Shown here piece after piece: positions 1-10,149 of a stretch of DNA of 64,000 nt. This stretch comes from Schizophyllum amplum (Eukaryota; Basidiomycota; Agaricomycetes; Agaricales; Schizophyllaceae). The notes under the pieces are model-generated. The model was not told the origin of the DNA. It saw only the letters and a list, made by a program, of their open reading frames with translations, and made no database searches. The translations under genes were made by a program, and so were the position numbers. Numbering within the stretch: position 1 is the stretch's first letter; each line of letters opens with the position of its first letter. Location: the NCBI GenBank assembly GCA_007026445.1, contig VDMD01000001.1, forward strand, positions 2,294,001-2,358,000, in the 5' to 3' direction.

Positions 1-1407
1 CTTCCGTTGTCTTGAACGTTGCAGACTTTCCTGTTGTCTTTATCGACGAAGCGTCCATGTCAACAGAGCCTGCTAGTCTTGTTCCACTCATGAAAGGGGT
101 TCGTATCTCTCAGTCATTTGGTGGACGCATGTCTGACTTCCTTCGCAGAGCCAGCACGTTGCTCTCATTGGTGACCACAAACAGCTTCCGCCAGTCATCA
201 CTAGTTCAGAAGCGCAAGCACTCGGCTTGGGAGTCAGCCTTTTCGAGCGCTTGACTGAGGAAGGGGGTAAGTGCGTGTTGAGCAACAATATTTCCGAGGC
301 TGATCTCTCGGCAGTCGTGCCCTCCATCATGCTCGACGTCCAGTACCGCATGCACCCCAAGATAGCGATGTTCCCATCCTCCGAGTTCTACGCATTCGGG
401 CTACGCAATGGGACTGTTGACTCGGGCGGCAAGATCCCCTCCCGTCTCCGGCCACCCCGCACCTCCGCTCATCTCCGCATACGGACAGGCGCAAGCGCTG
501 GCTCGCCCGTCCTCGGGCCCGACAGCGCTACAGGGCTGACAAACCTCGACAGCGAGGACCACGACGCGCCACCCGTCATCTTCCTCAACCACACCTCGTA
601 CGAGTCGACGTCCAGTCGCTCCCGCGTCAACCACGTCGAGGCGCAGATTGTAGCGAGCGTCGTTGAGGACCTGCTCCTACATAACCCGGGCCTCCAGGGT
701 ACTGATATCGGTGTCATCGCACCGTATGCGGCGCAGATATCGCTCCTGGACCGACTGCTGAGGAAGAAGCCTGATTGGCAGCAACGCTTCACTGCCGTAC
801 TCGGGAGTCATCGCGCTTTACAACTCGCGAATATCGAGATCAAGACGGTAGACGGATTCGAGGGGCGCGAGAAGGATGTCATCATCTTCAGCACCGTCAG
901 AAACAACTCCTCTGGGTGAGCGTTGATCGTGGTCTCAGTCCGGGATCTCAGACTAAACGAAGGGTTTTTCCCAGTTATATCGGCTTCCTCGCCGATGAGC
1001 GGCGCCTGAATGTTGGTCTGACGCGCGCCAAGCGAGGCCTCTTCGTCGTCGGTGGCATCGACACCCTCAAGGCTGGCAAGCATCAGGAAGAACCCGAGAT
1101 GCAGCCCACTTCTCCCAAACTCGTGGCTGCTGATCAGACGCTCGCCGCGACGCCTGTTCTCTCCACGGAGGCTGCCATCGACATGACAACCGCGGACAAG
1201 TCGAAGCGCACACGTACGAAGAAGACCACGCGCACGAACAAGGGCGTCGAGGTCTGGCGCCGATACGCGAAGTGGCTGACGGACGAGGGGCTGGTCATCA
1301 CCCTGTCAGGGAGTGTTCTCAACCAGACGCTGTACGGCAACGTCCGACGTGCGAAGAAGGCCTTGCAGGCCATCGCTGCAGACGCAGCTCGGCAGCGGAT
1401 CGATTAG
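1..1407 (+). CDS. UPF1/SEN1-like superfamily 1 RNA/DNA helicase, 3' part only
   Basis: The window opens inside this gene, so the N-terminus and Walker A motif lie upstream. Visible helicase motifs in order are DEAS (motif II), GDHKQLPPV (motif III), QYRMHP, VDGFEGREKD (motif V) and RRLNVGLTRAK (motif VI), the signature of UPF1/SEN1-type helicases. Exons are about 3-98, 149-915 and 975-1407. The intron at 99-148 is phase 0 and the one at 916-974 restores the frame as SSG/YIGFL. A low-complexity stretch sits between QYRMHP and the next core block. After motif VI comes a Thr/Lys-rich stretch and a 40-residue tail ending at TAG. Proteins of this family unwind RNA or RNA-DNA hybrids in mRNA decay or transcription termination. 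Which subfamily this belongs to cannot be told without the N-terminus. Confidence 0.85.
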
Positions 1408-1716
1408 ACGACTGTCTCCCGACCACTGTGTACACATTTACGGCTTGTTGCTCATGCTTGGCTATGAGAGAACATGCACCATACTTACTTAGAATACTTA
1501 CGCGCCTTATAATCATCATGCCTCAGCAGAAGGAGACTCGTGCGATATGGCGCTGTCGAATCAAGCATGTCTATGGCTACAAGCTACATGTACAAGTGCA
1601 GATGCGGTATTAGTAAGGTATAGGGATAGCCGGTGGCCAGACGCGAAATGGGAATAACGGCCAGGATATGCTACACATCGTAAGAGAATGAGGCGTCGGC
1701 CCGTCGGGAGAGACCA
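1408..1716. other. Convergent 3' intergenic gap
   Basis: Lies between the 3' ends of the helicase (plus) and the pheromone receptor (minus). I looked on both strands for a short pheromone-precursor reading frame ending in a CaaX box and saw none. It probably holds only the two 3' UTRs. Confidence 0.6.
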
Positions 1717-3569
1717 TTATACCGACGTAGGATCTGAGTAGTTTGGGGGATCGACGCGTAGATGCGCCTCCGGTATAGGTGTCAGGATTTCAAGGAATGA
1801 CTGGCTCGACCGCGAGGTATCCGGCGCCGGCACCGGTGGCGGCGAGGATTGCGCACGATAATAGTGGCGAGATAGGTCTGGCATCGATGCCTGGCTGTAT
1901 ATGGAGGGCGCGGTTGAGGGTGCTGCACGAGAGAACATGCTGTGGACAGACATCGGAGGAACAAGCCCCTCCCTAGGACCGTCTCTCTCCTGGGTTGGCG
2001 TCGGCGTCCGGGAGTTTTCGACAAGCACTTCGGGAATGGCGCTCATGCGACTGGACGCCCTGGGTGTCGCAGGCAGCGGCTTCTCTGGGTCCACGTCGAA
2101 CTTGGGCGTCAGCAGCCCGACGCGCAGGTATGAGAGGTCGACGCTCTTGTGCTCCTCCATGGACGGCTGAGAGACACAAAGGGTCTTGGTCGACGACTGC
2201 GCGATGCTTTCGATATGGCGGCTGATCGTGAGCGTGTCATCCCTCAAGAACTTGTCGTCGTGCGCGGGTCTACGACGCAGGTGCGTTATACTACTCGAGG
2301 AGGTGCTTCGGCTGAGCTTCTCTCGCATTGATGTGATCCTGATGAGCGTTGAGCTCATGTCTTTGACGGTGCGAAGCAGAAGACTCACCAGAACCTGCGC
2401 AAAGATGCCAATTCGGCTTTTGCCTGCTGGAACGCAGAGCGATAATGCTTGCGCGCTTCCTCTCCTAGACCAAAGAATGCAAAGATAGCAAGGCCTGCAA
2501 TGACGAGCATCCACCTAGACACCTCCAGACCGGCGGCGCCAGGTGCAGCCCTCCACACATCGTCCTTGTATGCCTCCACGCGCCAGAAGTCAAAATGCGT
2601 GTCGTCCCACGAGACCCATGTCGCTATGCCATATCGCGTGCTCTCAACGAGCGTGTACAGGTTGAGAGAGACTGTGAAGAGGAGCGTAGCGACGGAGAGC
2701 ATAATGAGGCGCAGACAGATCCCACGCGAAAGAGGGGTTGTCATGTCGGCCCGTTGGCGTCGTCGGGCGAAGATGCGAATCAAAAGCACTGCGCAAGTGA
2801 GGTCAGTATTCTTCATCAACAGGCAATAAGCAAACATATATACCGCAGTAAACCCCCGATATTACGCCCAAGATGATGGGAGGCCCTCGGAGAATGAGGA
2901 TAGCAGGGCCAGTCAAGTAGGTGTTCAGCATGCACCCATAGTTCTCGTAGATGTCGTATCGGTGACCCTGTACGATATACTCTGGAGTAAAGGTCAGGCA
3001 GTGGAGATGACGAGCGTGATTCAACTCACGCAGGCCCATCAGAATGCATGGCAGGACAACAGCGATGAGAATGTCGACGACCACCCAGCGGCGTTTCTGA
3101 ACGTGGAGGTCAGTACGGACAGAACAGCGAGAGACGAAGTGATCCTCACACTCGTCTTTGATGATACGTCGCTTGCGCGGCAGATGTGGTATAGTCGGCG
3201 ATGGATGCAGAGCGTCGCTGCTTCGACGCCATATGGAACGGCGACCATAATGCGTCCGCCTAAGTTGAGGAGAAGGCTGTGAGTACAAAGTTTGGTAGCC
3301 ACAAGGAACACGCACTGAAGTCGCACCACCCCGGCAAAGGATCGCCGACGCTATCATTCCACACTACCGCGTCGACATAAAGAATGAGGCATCCCACGGC
3401 TATCCAAACGATGTAGATGCAGACCCCGCTGTTCCACGCTGCGCAAGCATTAGCAAGCTCCGCGGCAGAGTCTAGCACATGTACCTTGGAGATGCCATGG
3501 GAGAGGGACAAGCACAAGAAGGAAGGTGACGAAGGCAAAGATTGCATAGGCGATGTTAGCCGCGGACAT
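1717..3569 (-). CDS. STE3-type pheromone receptor (seven-transmembrane GPCR)
   Basis: Encodes a 512-residue protein from seven exons. My six introns of 46, 56, 53, 48, 55 and 56 bases give an exact reading frame. It starts MSAANIAYAIFAF and has seven hydrophobic segments. Family hallmarks are GHRYDIYENYGC followed by the GVISGVYC helix, RLYHI after helix 3, and SWDDTHFDF then EEARKHYR at the end of helix 7. A cytoplasmic tail of over 200 residues is rich in Ser, Pro and Thr, as in fungal Ste3 proteins. STE3 receptors bind farnesylated peptide pheromones at the plasma membrane and signal through a G protein to the mating MAP-kinase cascade. No pheromone precursor gene was found beside it, so it may be a non-mating STE3-like receptor or one gene of a larger B mating-type region outside the window. 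Confidence 0.93.
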
Positions 3570-4136
3570 GATGATAATGCAGGGAGGGTGATGAGGAGAA
3601 CGAGAAATTGCCAGTCGTGAGGAAAGGGAAGAAGAGAGAGAATGCAGGGACCTGGCATCCCGCATTATATGGTGATCAGGGTAGCTTCTCCCGGAGTCCC
3701 ACGTTTCTATAAGTAGATGGCCTTGTGTCCCGATTTGGTCATGTATGTACGAATGCCCTTGTGACCGAATGGGGAACGACACCGCGAGGCGCTTTGGGGA
3801 GCACACGTGGTAGCCGGGCTTGTATTCCTTGCGACATGCCTTCACTCGAGGCAAAGGGCACGGGCGACGTGAGAGGCTTATCACACGAGAGTCGCAATCA
3901 CCACAGCCCAGACGCTGGCGTTGGTTGCTCTGCTGGTGTGTCGAGGCGACGGGCAGCTATCGGCCGGACAGGCCATAAGGGCCACGTGATTTTTGGGAGG
4001 GCATGGAGACACGACATGCAGTACATTTGCAGCGCTTCGGGCCCCCGCCCGTGGTTCCCGATGTACACGGGGTCTCCTGCTGGTGAACATAAGTAATCTG
4101 GAAACACATTGCACAACGGACCCGGTTTGCTTACAC
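3570..4136. other. Intergenic, receptor promoter side
   Basis: 5' flank of the receptor and 3' flank of the dehydrogenase. A TATA-like TATAGAAA on the minus strand at 3704-3712 is about 140 bases upstream of the receptor ATG. I found no short reading frame ending in a CaaX farnesylation motif on either strand. Confidence 0.5.
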
Positions 4137-5128
4137 CTACAGCAGCTGCCAGGCCAAACTCTCTCCATCGACATCCATGAAGTGACCACCCTCGACTTCG
4201 CGCGTAGCCTTGTCAATGATGGCCAACATATCGGTCGCGCTCTGCTCAGTCGTGGCGAACGGGACTTCGTCGCCCCTGAGCCAACTCTCCGTCTCGGACG
4301 CGTTCAGTATCATATCCGTCTCCACAGCGCCTGGATTGATGGTGAAAATCGCTGGCGTAAGCAGTTAGCAAGTAGTTCAGGAGACGGTTAAGGTAGAGGC
4401 AATTTTGCGAACTCGACATCGTTCATAGCGTGCGACTCACTCATATCAGTATAGTCGGTGTGTAACTTGCGGAACAACCAATTGAGCGCGGTCTTCGATG
4501 TGTTGTACGGGTACATGTTAAGAGCGAACGTCGCGCCTAGGGATATAGAACCGCCGAGAGAGCCGACGGGCACAAACTTGGGCGTCGGGGATCCAACTCG
4601 CTCGCAAGAGTTCGTACGCGGTCTGGAAGAGAACAAGTGGTCCGTTAACGTTCACCTATACAGCTCGAGTCAGTCAACATTGCGCAATGCCTCCACGCAA
4701 TAGAGTGCGCGACGATACGAACGAGCGATGTACATTGTAGTGGCTCAGCATCTCCTCGGGGGACACTTCCAGACCAGACGCATAGCATTCGCTCATGGCC
4801 GCATTCGCGATAACGACGTCGAGGCGACCTGCCAGACGCTTGACCTCCGCGATGGCGGCTTCGTTGTCTCGTCGGTTGGCGGAGACCAGTTTGACGACAT
4901 GGACCTTGCCAGGGTGCGCCTCAACGAGGTCGTGCAGCTTGGTGGCAGCTGCTGGGTTGCGTGCCCCGGCGAAGACAATAGTGTTGGCCCGCTCAGCCAG
5001 GACAGTGACTAAGCCTAAACCTGTGAGTTGCCCGTCAGCAATTGGAGGAAGAGGTCCTGACATGATAAGCGCGCACCGATACCGCGATTGGCACCCGAAA
5101 CGAGGTAGACGGTGGGGGTTTGCGACAT
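4137..5128 (-). pseudogene. Short-chain dehydrogenase/reductase with a one-base frameshift
   Basis: NAD(P)-dependent oxidoreductase of the classical SDR fold, resembling fungal norsolorinic-acid-ketoreductase-like members. It starts MSQTPTVYLVSGANRGIG (nucleotide-binding motif), continues with DVVIANAAM, VNVNGPLVLFQ, the SLGGS catalytic serine, YNTSK (catalytic Tyr and Lys) and NPGAVETDM, and ends at TAG at 4137. Introns of 56, 78 and 89 bases fit well, but the joined coding length is 769, one base over a multiple of three. The break lies near 4592-4600, between FQTAYELLRAS and PKFVPVGSLGG. I found no intron that resolves it. All catalytic residues are still present, so this is a recent break or a sequencing error. 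A TATA-like TATATAG sits 60 bases upstream of the ATG. Confidence 0.8.
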
Positions 5129-5580
5129 GGTTCTCGGGGAAGATGAACGCTAGTAGCGACGCTGCGCAGCGAGTCCTGGGCCAAGCCCTATATATGCTGA
5201 GTATGAAAGAACGCTGTGCATGGCGCGTCGGCCAGGGTATACGTCCAGACGGCGAAGTCGCACGGAAAGCCTCCGTAGCGAGGGATGGCGTATACGCACG
5301 GCGTCTAATAATCATGGCCTTCAGCAACGGGTGGCATCCGAGTATCCTGACCCACCTCTTCAGACCCTTTCTGACTACCAATAATCAGAAATCGACCACC
5401 GCTCATGCTGTAGGAGAGCTTAACACCCCAGCTGGGTCACTGGTAAGCACTACATACATGAGTCAAGTCAGACAAGATATGGCGATCTGACCTTCAAGAC
5501 GCGGCAATTCTGGGCCAATCCGACTCTCAGACGCAAAAACAACGAATGAATCCGATCATAACGCGCCTGCCGTAGGACAA
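5129..5580. other. Intergenic, dehydrogenase promoter
   Basis: Contains the dehydrogenase 5' flank with its TATA element at 5188-5194 and the 3' flank of the dynamitin gene. Nothing else recognised. Confidence 0.5.
5188..5194 (-). promoter_or_regulatory. TATA-like element of the dehydrogenase
   Basis: TATATAG read on the minus strand, 60 bases before the ATG at 5128. Confidence 0.45.
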
Positions 5581-6997
5581 TCATTGCTGCAACAACTCCA
5601 AACGCTTGACCACATCGTCCACCCTCTTGTCCAGTCCCTCCACATTGCCCTTCACCAGATCCCTGTTCTCCTTCAGACTCCCCTCCACGCTCGCCACGGC
5701 GCTCTCCAGCTCGTTCAATGTCTCCCGCATCTTCCTCTGCTCCTCCTCCAATCCCTCCATCGTCGACTGGAACTCCGCTGCAGAGGTGTGCAGCTGCGAC
5801 AGCGTCCGCAGGCGCGTGAGGATATGGGGTATATGTGGCAGCGCGGGCGACAGACGGGTCAAGAGCGGCAATAACTGCTCAGACAAAGGTGCCGGGGCAG
5901 GCGGCTGGGTTTGGTCTTTCGATTGGGAATGCTGGCGTCGGTGACCGTGCTGCGCCTGAGACGCGCGGTCAAGGTCGGTGAGAAGGACTTTGAGGCGGCG
6001 AGATATGGAGTCAATATGGCGTGGTTGTGTGAGGAGGGTCAGTTGAGAGTGCAATCGCCCGAGCATAGGCAGCAGGGGAGCTGGCAGCGGGTTCGTCTGC
6101 CGCGGTCCTGTTAGCAACTACAAGTATGCAAGACTTGAATGCGCACCTCATCCAGCACTGTTGTTGACGTGCCCACGAGCTTTTCCAACTCGCCCACCCG
6201 CTTATCCATCTCCACGACGCTCCTCACTTCTGGCTTCTCGTCCGCCTTCTTCGTCCTCTCCTTCGCTTCCGCCTCGGGGTCGTGGCCCTGCTTCTCCGCC
6301 TCTTCAGCAGTGATCACCTCCACAAGCCTCCCCCTGCCCTCCTTGTCCTTCCTGATCTGACCCAGGCGCTTCCTAACATCAGTCAGGCCGCGAATCAACT
6401 CCCCGGGATCGATGTCCTCATCGGCCTGGAGCTTATCCTTCGCCGAGTTATTGACCTCGGCTTCAAGCGACTCGAGCTCGGCCTGGATATTCAGCAGACG
6501 CTTCGAGATGGGTAGGGGTCTCTCCTTGCTTCGGGAGCGAGAACGAGAGCGGGACGGGGATGGAGGATATGTGTACCGAGAACGGATACGATCTAAATCG
6601 CGTCAGTCCAAGGCAGCTAGCTTTGAGGACGACGACTCACCTCTACGCTGCTCTGCTTTGCGGAACTTCTTCTGAGCATCCTCCGGGGTGATTGTCCTCG
6701 AGTCTAACTCGTCTGGATTCGTGTGTCGAAAGGCAGAGTCGGCCGTCGACCGCATACGCGACCGCGAAGGGACCTCGTCCTCGTCATCATCAGGCTTCTA
6801 CATACTGGATTTCAGTATAGTTACTTCCTCTTGTAATGAAGAGTTCACTGACGGAGCTGGCAATCGCCGGATTGAACGACTCCTCCGTCTCATAGATGTC
6901 TGGCGCGGTGTCCTGATTGACGCGTCAAACGCGCGAACAGACGCGAAAGGTTGACTCGTACGATGTCGGGCAGGTTCGCATACTTGGTGGAACTCAT
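5581..6997 (-). CDS. JNM1: Dynamitin, dynactin subunit 2 (p50/Jnm1 family)
   Basis: Encodes 404 residues from five exons. Introns of 49, 55, 48 and 50 bases give an exact frame. The N-terminus, MSSTKYANLPDI then DTAPDIYETEE, is the conserved opening of dynamitin, including the KYANLPDID and APDIYET blocks. The rest is mostly charged and helical, with coiled-coil stretches (for example RLLNIQAELESLEAEV and KRVGELEKLV) and a C-terminal coiled coil ending at LELLQQ. Dynamitin forms the shoulder of the dynactin complex, joining its projecting arm to the Arp1 filament, and dynactin is the activator of cytoplasmic dynein. An RS-rich insert (SPSRSRSRSRSRS) lies near residue 115. The start was chosen because it gives the family's N-terminus. 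Confidence 0.88.
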
Positions 6998-7343
6998 GGC
7001 TGCGCGCGCAGAAGAGCACAAGGTGGCGCGCGCCGTGATGCTTGCACGCTACACGAGCGTGGAAAACATCCCCTAAGCAGCTGCACCCATAGTTCACAAC
7101 AGTGACAAACAGGCATCGATGATTCAGTTGAGAGATATCCTGAGCCAACTTTCGAGCTCATTTTGAGCTCGCAGAATCGAGGAAAACGGGGAAGGAGCAA
7201 CAGGAGAGCGTCCTCAGGTATCACACCGGCGTTTGCGAACCGTCAACATGAGCCATTAGGAGAATATAGCTACAGCAAAAGCTACAGGATAAGATAGCGC
7301 TAAGGGTACTGATACATTTGGGTTGAGAAGACGAGAGACAGCT
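6998..7343. other. Intergenic, dynamitin promoter and Con-6 3' flank
   Basis: No gene recognised. It holds the dynamitin 5' flank and the Con-6 3' UTR. Confidence 0.5.
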
Positions 7344-7914
7344 TTACAGCGCGCCATGCTGCTCGAGGAATTCTCGTGCATGCTGCTTGGCGCCGTCCGA
7401 GACGCGGGGGTCTGCAGTGACGAAGTCAGCAAGTGCAAACGATGGACTAGGTAAGAATGATGGACGTACTGCTCAAGGCAGCCTTGTAGCCCGCAAGCTG
7501 GCGCTTCTCATGCTCGTCCGCGCCGTACTCGTTGGAGGATGACGACTGGCTGTACTCGTCGAGGATCTCGCGAGCATGGTTCTTCGCCTGCTCCGAAGTG
7601 TTGTCGTCTGTCACCAGCATCAAAAGTCTGCCAAGTAGGATACTCGAAGGGAGACGTACTATGCAGAGTGGCTTTGTAGCCACCGAAGACGCGGTTGGTG
7701 TGCTCGTCGCCCTGCGTCCCGCCGGTCTGGCCGGGGCGCTCGAAGCCCATGTGGTCGAGCTGCTTGGCAGCGTTGTCCTTCGCCTCCTCCGAGACGTTAG
7801 GGTTGTTGATGGCAGCCTTGTAGCCGCGGGCAACGTTCTGCGGGTCCTTGTCTGTTCCTTTGTGAGTGGCTTCCAGAGATGGAAGTTTGCGAAGGACTTA
7901 CCGGCGTGAGACAT
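7344..7914 (-). CDS. con-6: Con-6 family conidiation protein
   Basis: Encodes 136 residues from four exons. Introns of 50, 52 and 58 bases give an exact frame. The protein is three tandem Con-6 repeats. Each has a GYKAA-type block followed by an N-P-x-V-S-x-x-A-K block and a short helix: GYKAAINNPNVSEEAK, GYKATLHNDNTSEQAK and GYKAALSNPRVSDGAK. The last two introns fall in the same place, phase 1 in the Asn codon of repeats 2 and 3. Con-6 proteins are small, hydrophilic, cytoplasmic proteins induced during asexual sporulation and stress in Neurospora and relatives, with no known enzymatic role. No signal peptide or membrane segment is seen. A TATA-like element lies 85-90 bases upstream of the ATG. 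Confidence 0.93.
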
Positions 7915-9235
7915 GTTGTGCGAAATGTTAGTGGTGAGTATGTTTGAGTTGCTGAGGTGGTAGAAGCAGTTGATGAAGGAGGAGGCCTGCCTGCAGTCCT
8001 TATAAACCTTTGGCGTGGAGCGGTCGCGTCACTCGCAGGAATGGATGACATCGTGGGAGATGTGCTGCTCCAACACGGGACCGCGTTGCATGCCTACGCG
8101 TCGAGTCACACAAAGGTCCCACCATTCAGTGAACGAGTTGTGGACGAGCATGGGAACATGCAGAACAAAGGACCAGAACAGTTGACGTCATCTACTGACG
8201 AAAGACGTCCCAAGACGGCCATGACAGCGACGTGACATCTCAAGCTCCCGGGTTGCTCCCGGGCGTTCAACGTTCAAGGACTGGCGAGCGGCGCTAGCCA
8301 CCAGGAAACCCGTTACCCAGCTATCGGAGAACCAGAGTCGCGTCAAACCTAGTCCTCGTTACATAGGTCCTGCCGGCTCTGCGGCGCTCACAAGCGACGC
8401 GCGACGAGCAGGCTTAGCCACCTGCCAGGCCAACACGACTCGGACCAGCAGAGGGCGGACGCATCTCTCTGCGTGCCAATGCTGGGGCGTGCGATCGACC
8501 CCAAATTCAGCGGATGTCGATGGCACAGGAGCTCCCGTAGCGCTATTGATGAGAGCGCTCCCGGGGTCGCTCCAGGTCCTCGACCATGGCCTGACCCATT
8601 ATGGCGGGCCAATAGCGCCGTCTTGTCGAACGACAAGTACTAAAGCGGTAGTATCGCCAGGGAGCGCAAGTGAGGGAGCAATGTGAGCCTTGAGGGCACG
8701 ACGACGTTGATACGGAAGTCACGGTGGCAACGTCGACGCGTCGCGACGCGTCAGATCGCATTTGGGTCGCGTCGACATAGCGTCGACAAGACAATCGGCA
8801 TGGCGCGCGTCCTGGCGCGTCGAAGCTGCGGTCTGCAGCCCTCAGGCCTCAAAGTCACTGCTTGCCTGGTGCTAAACGCTGCTACTATGAAAACCAGGCC
8901 TGTTTCTCCTCCTTGGGTCTGCCCTGGCAACCAGAGCCGCAAGCTTTGTATACTTCCATGGAGGAACATCGAGAGAAAACCAGGCTTCGTATATTCTGGA
9001 AATCCTCCCGTGTCTGCGTCGTGTCGTGTATATTATTCGTGTCGGGGTCTAGGTCGTACATAATGTACAAAATAGTGCAGGTAAAGCTGGTATACAGGAT
9101 GTCCGTGTGCGGGATGATAGTCGAGCGCATAGCTCACATACATAAAGAAGAATAGATGGCAAGCGCTGCGCCTGACCCGATGACATCCAGGGTCTATAAT
9201 GGTTGTCTATCGTGAGCGAATCAAAGCGCATACCA
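7915..9235. other. Intergenic, Con-6 promoter and downstream of membrane protein
   Basis: No gene recognised; the open frames here are short and lack family features. It contains the Con-6 TATA element (7999-8004) and a double CGACGCGTCG palindrome at 8734-8752. Confidence 0.5.
7999..8004 (-). promoter_or_regulatory. TATA-like element of con-6
   Basis: TATAAG on the minus strand, 85-90 bases before the Con-6 ATG. Confidence 0.5.
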
Positions 9236-10149
9236 CTATACAGTGGGCTCGACGTCGGCGGCTGTCTTCGTTTCGTGCCCGTTCGCGAGAGTCGTCTTGC
9301 CAACCTTCGACCTCGGGCCGTATGCGTCGATGTATGTGAGGGCCTTCCACATGACATACGTGCTGTAGGAAATGTCAGAGGAATCAATAGCGACAGACAG
9401 TGTGCACGAACCTTGCGAACGTGCTCACGGTGCCTAACCAGAGCAAGATAACCGACGTTAAGCAGTATGCGTTCTTGCGGTAGACTGGATGCGTTGCGCG
9501 TCAGTATTTGCAGCATGCATAGGGCGAGCAACGCACTAAGGTTCGGGCCGCCGACAATGGCAAGCAGGCCGACGGTCTCTACTAAATCGGCTCCTGTGAC
9601 ATATGCGGACCGTGTAGCGACGATGACCTGCCAGGTTAATTGAGTTCGGCTTCGTCAGCGTGAGAAGGGGGAGCGCACCGTCATCGCGATAGCATCTGCC
9701 AGTGCCATAACACACGCCAACGCGCTGCATATCTTCCATGCCCGCTTGACCGCCAACGTCTCCTTCCGCTCTGGCCAAATCAAGTCGAAGAAGAATCCAC
9801 TCCCGAAGATGGTCGCCACATAGATGCCCACGAAGATGTTGTAGGACGCGACGCCGATGAAGTCGTTATTGTACTCGGACGCGCCCGGGTTCAATCTCGA
9901 GATGCCGTTTTGTTGATCGACATAATCTACGCGCCGCCCGTCAGCGCCCGCCAAGCTAGCTCATGCAAGACACGCACCTGAGAGTGCCGCGGTGCCCACA
10001 GACTCCGAGACAACATGCAAGACCATGGCCATCTGGTACACGATGACCTTGGTCCGCCGACGGTGGTAGTCGGTGCTCCACATGTTCTTCGACCCGAACT
10101 TGGAGAACGTGAACTCGCTCAAGGGGAGACCCCATATTACCGGTGCCAT
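9236..10149 (-). CDS. Uncharacterised multi-pass membrane protein
   Basis: Encodes 236 residues from five exons. Four introns of 51, 51, 52 and 49 bases give an exact frame, which supports the model. It starts MAPVIWGLPLSEF and ends at TAG at 9236. Hydrophobic segments occur around VIVYQMAMVLHVVSESV, ASYNIFVGIYVATIFG, ICSALACVMALADAIAM, ETVGLLAIVGGPN and LTSVILLWLGTVSTFA, so four to six membrane helices are likely. I do not recognise a named family. Its small size and lack of charged catalytic residues within helices give no hint of a transporter or enzyme class. A TATA-like element sits about 100 bases upstream. Confidence 0.75.

Noticed and set aside
3570..4136. Possible pheromone precursor next to the STE3 receptor
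   Set aside because: No frame ends in a Cys-aliphatic-aliphatic-X box on either strand, nor at 1408-1716.
4592..4640. An extra intron to explain the dehydrogenase frameshift
   Set aside because: Every GT-AG pair I tried either removed conserved residues or left the wrong frame.
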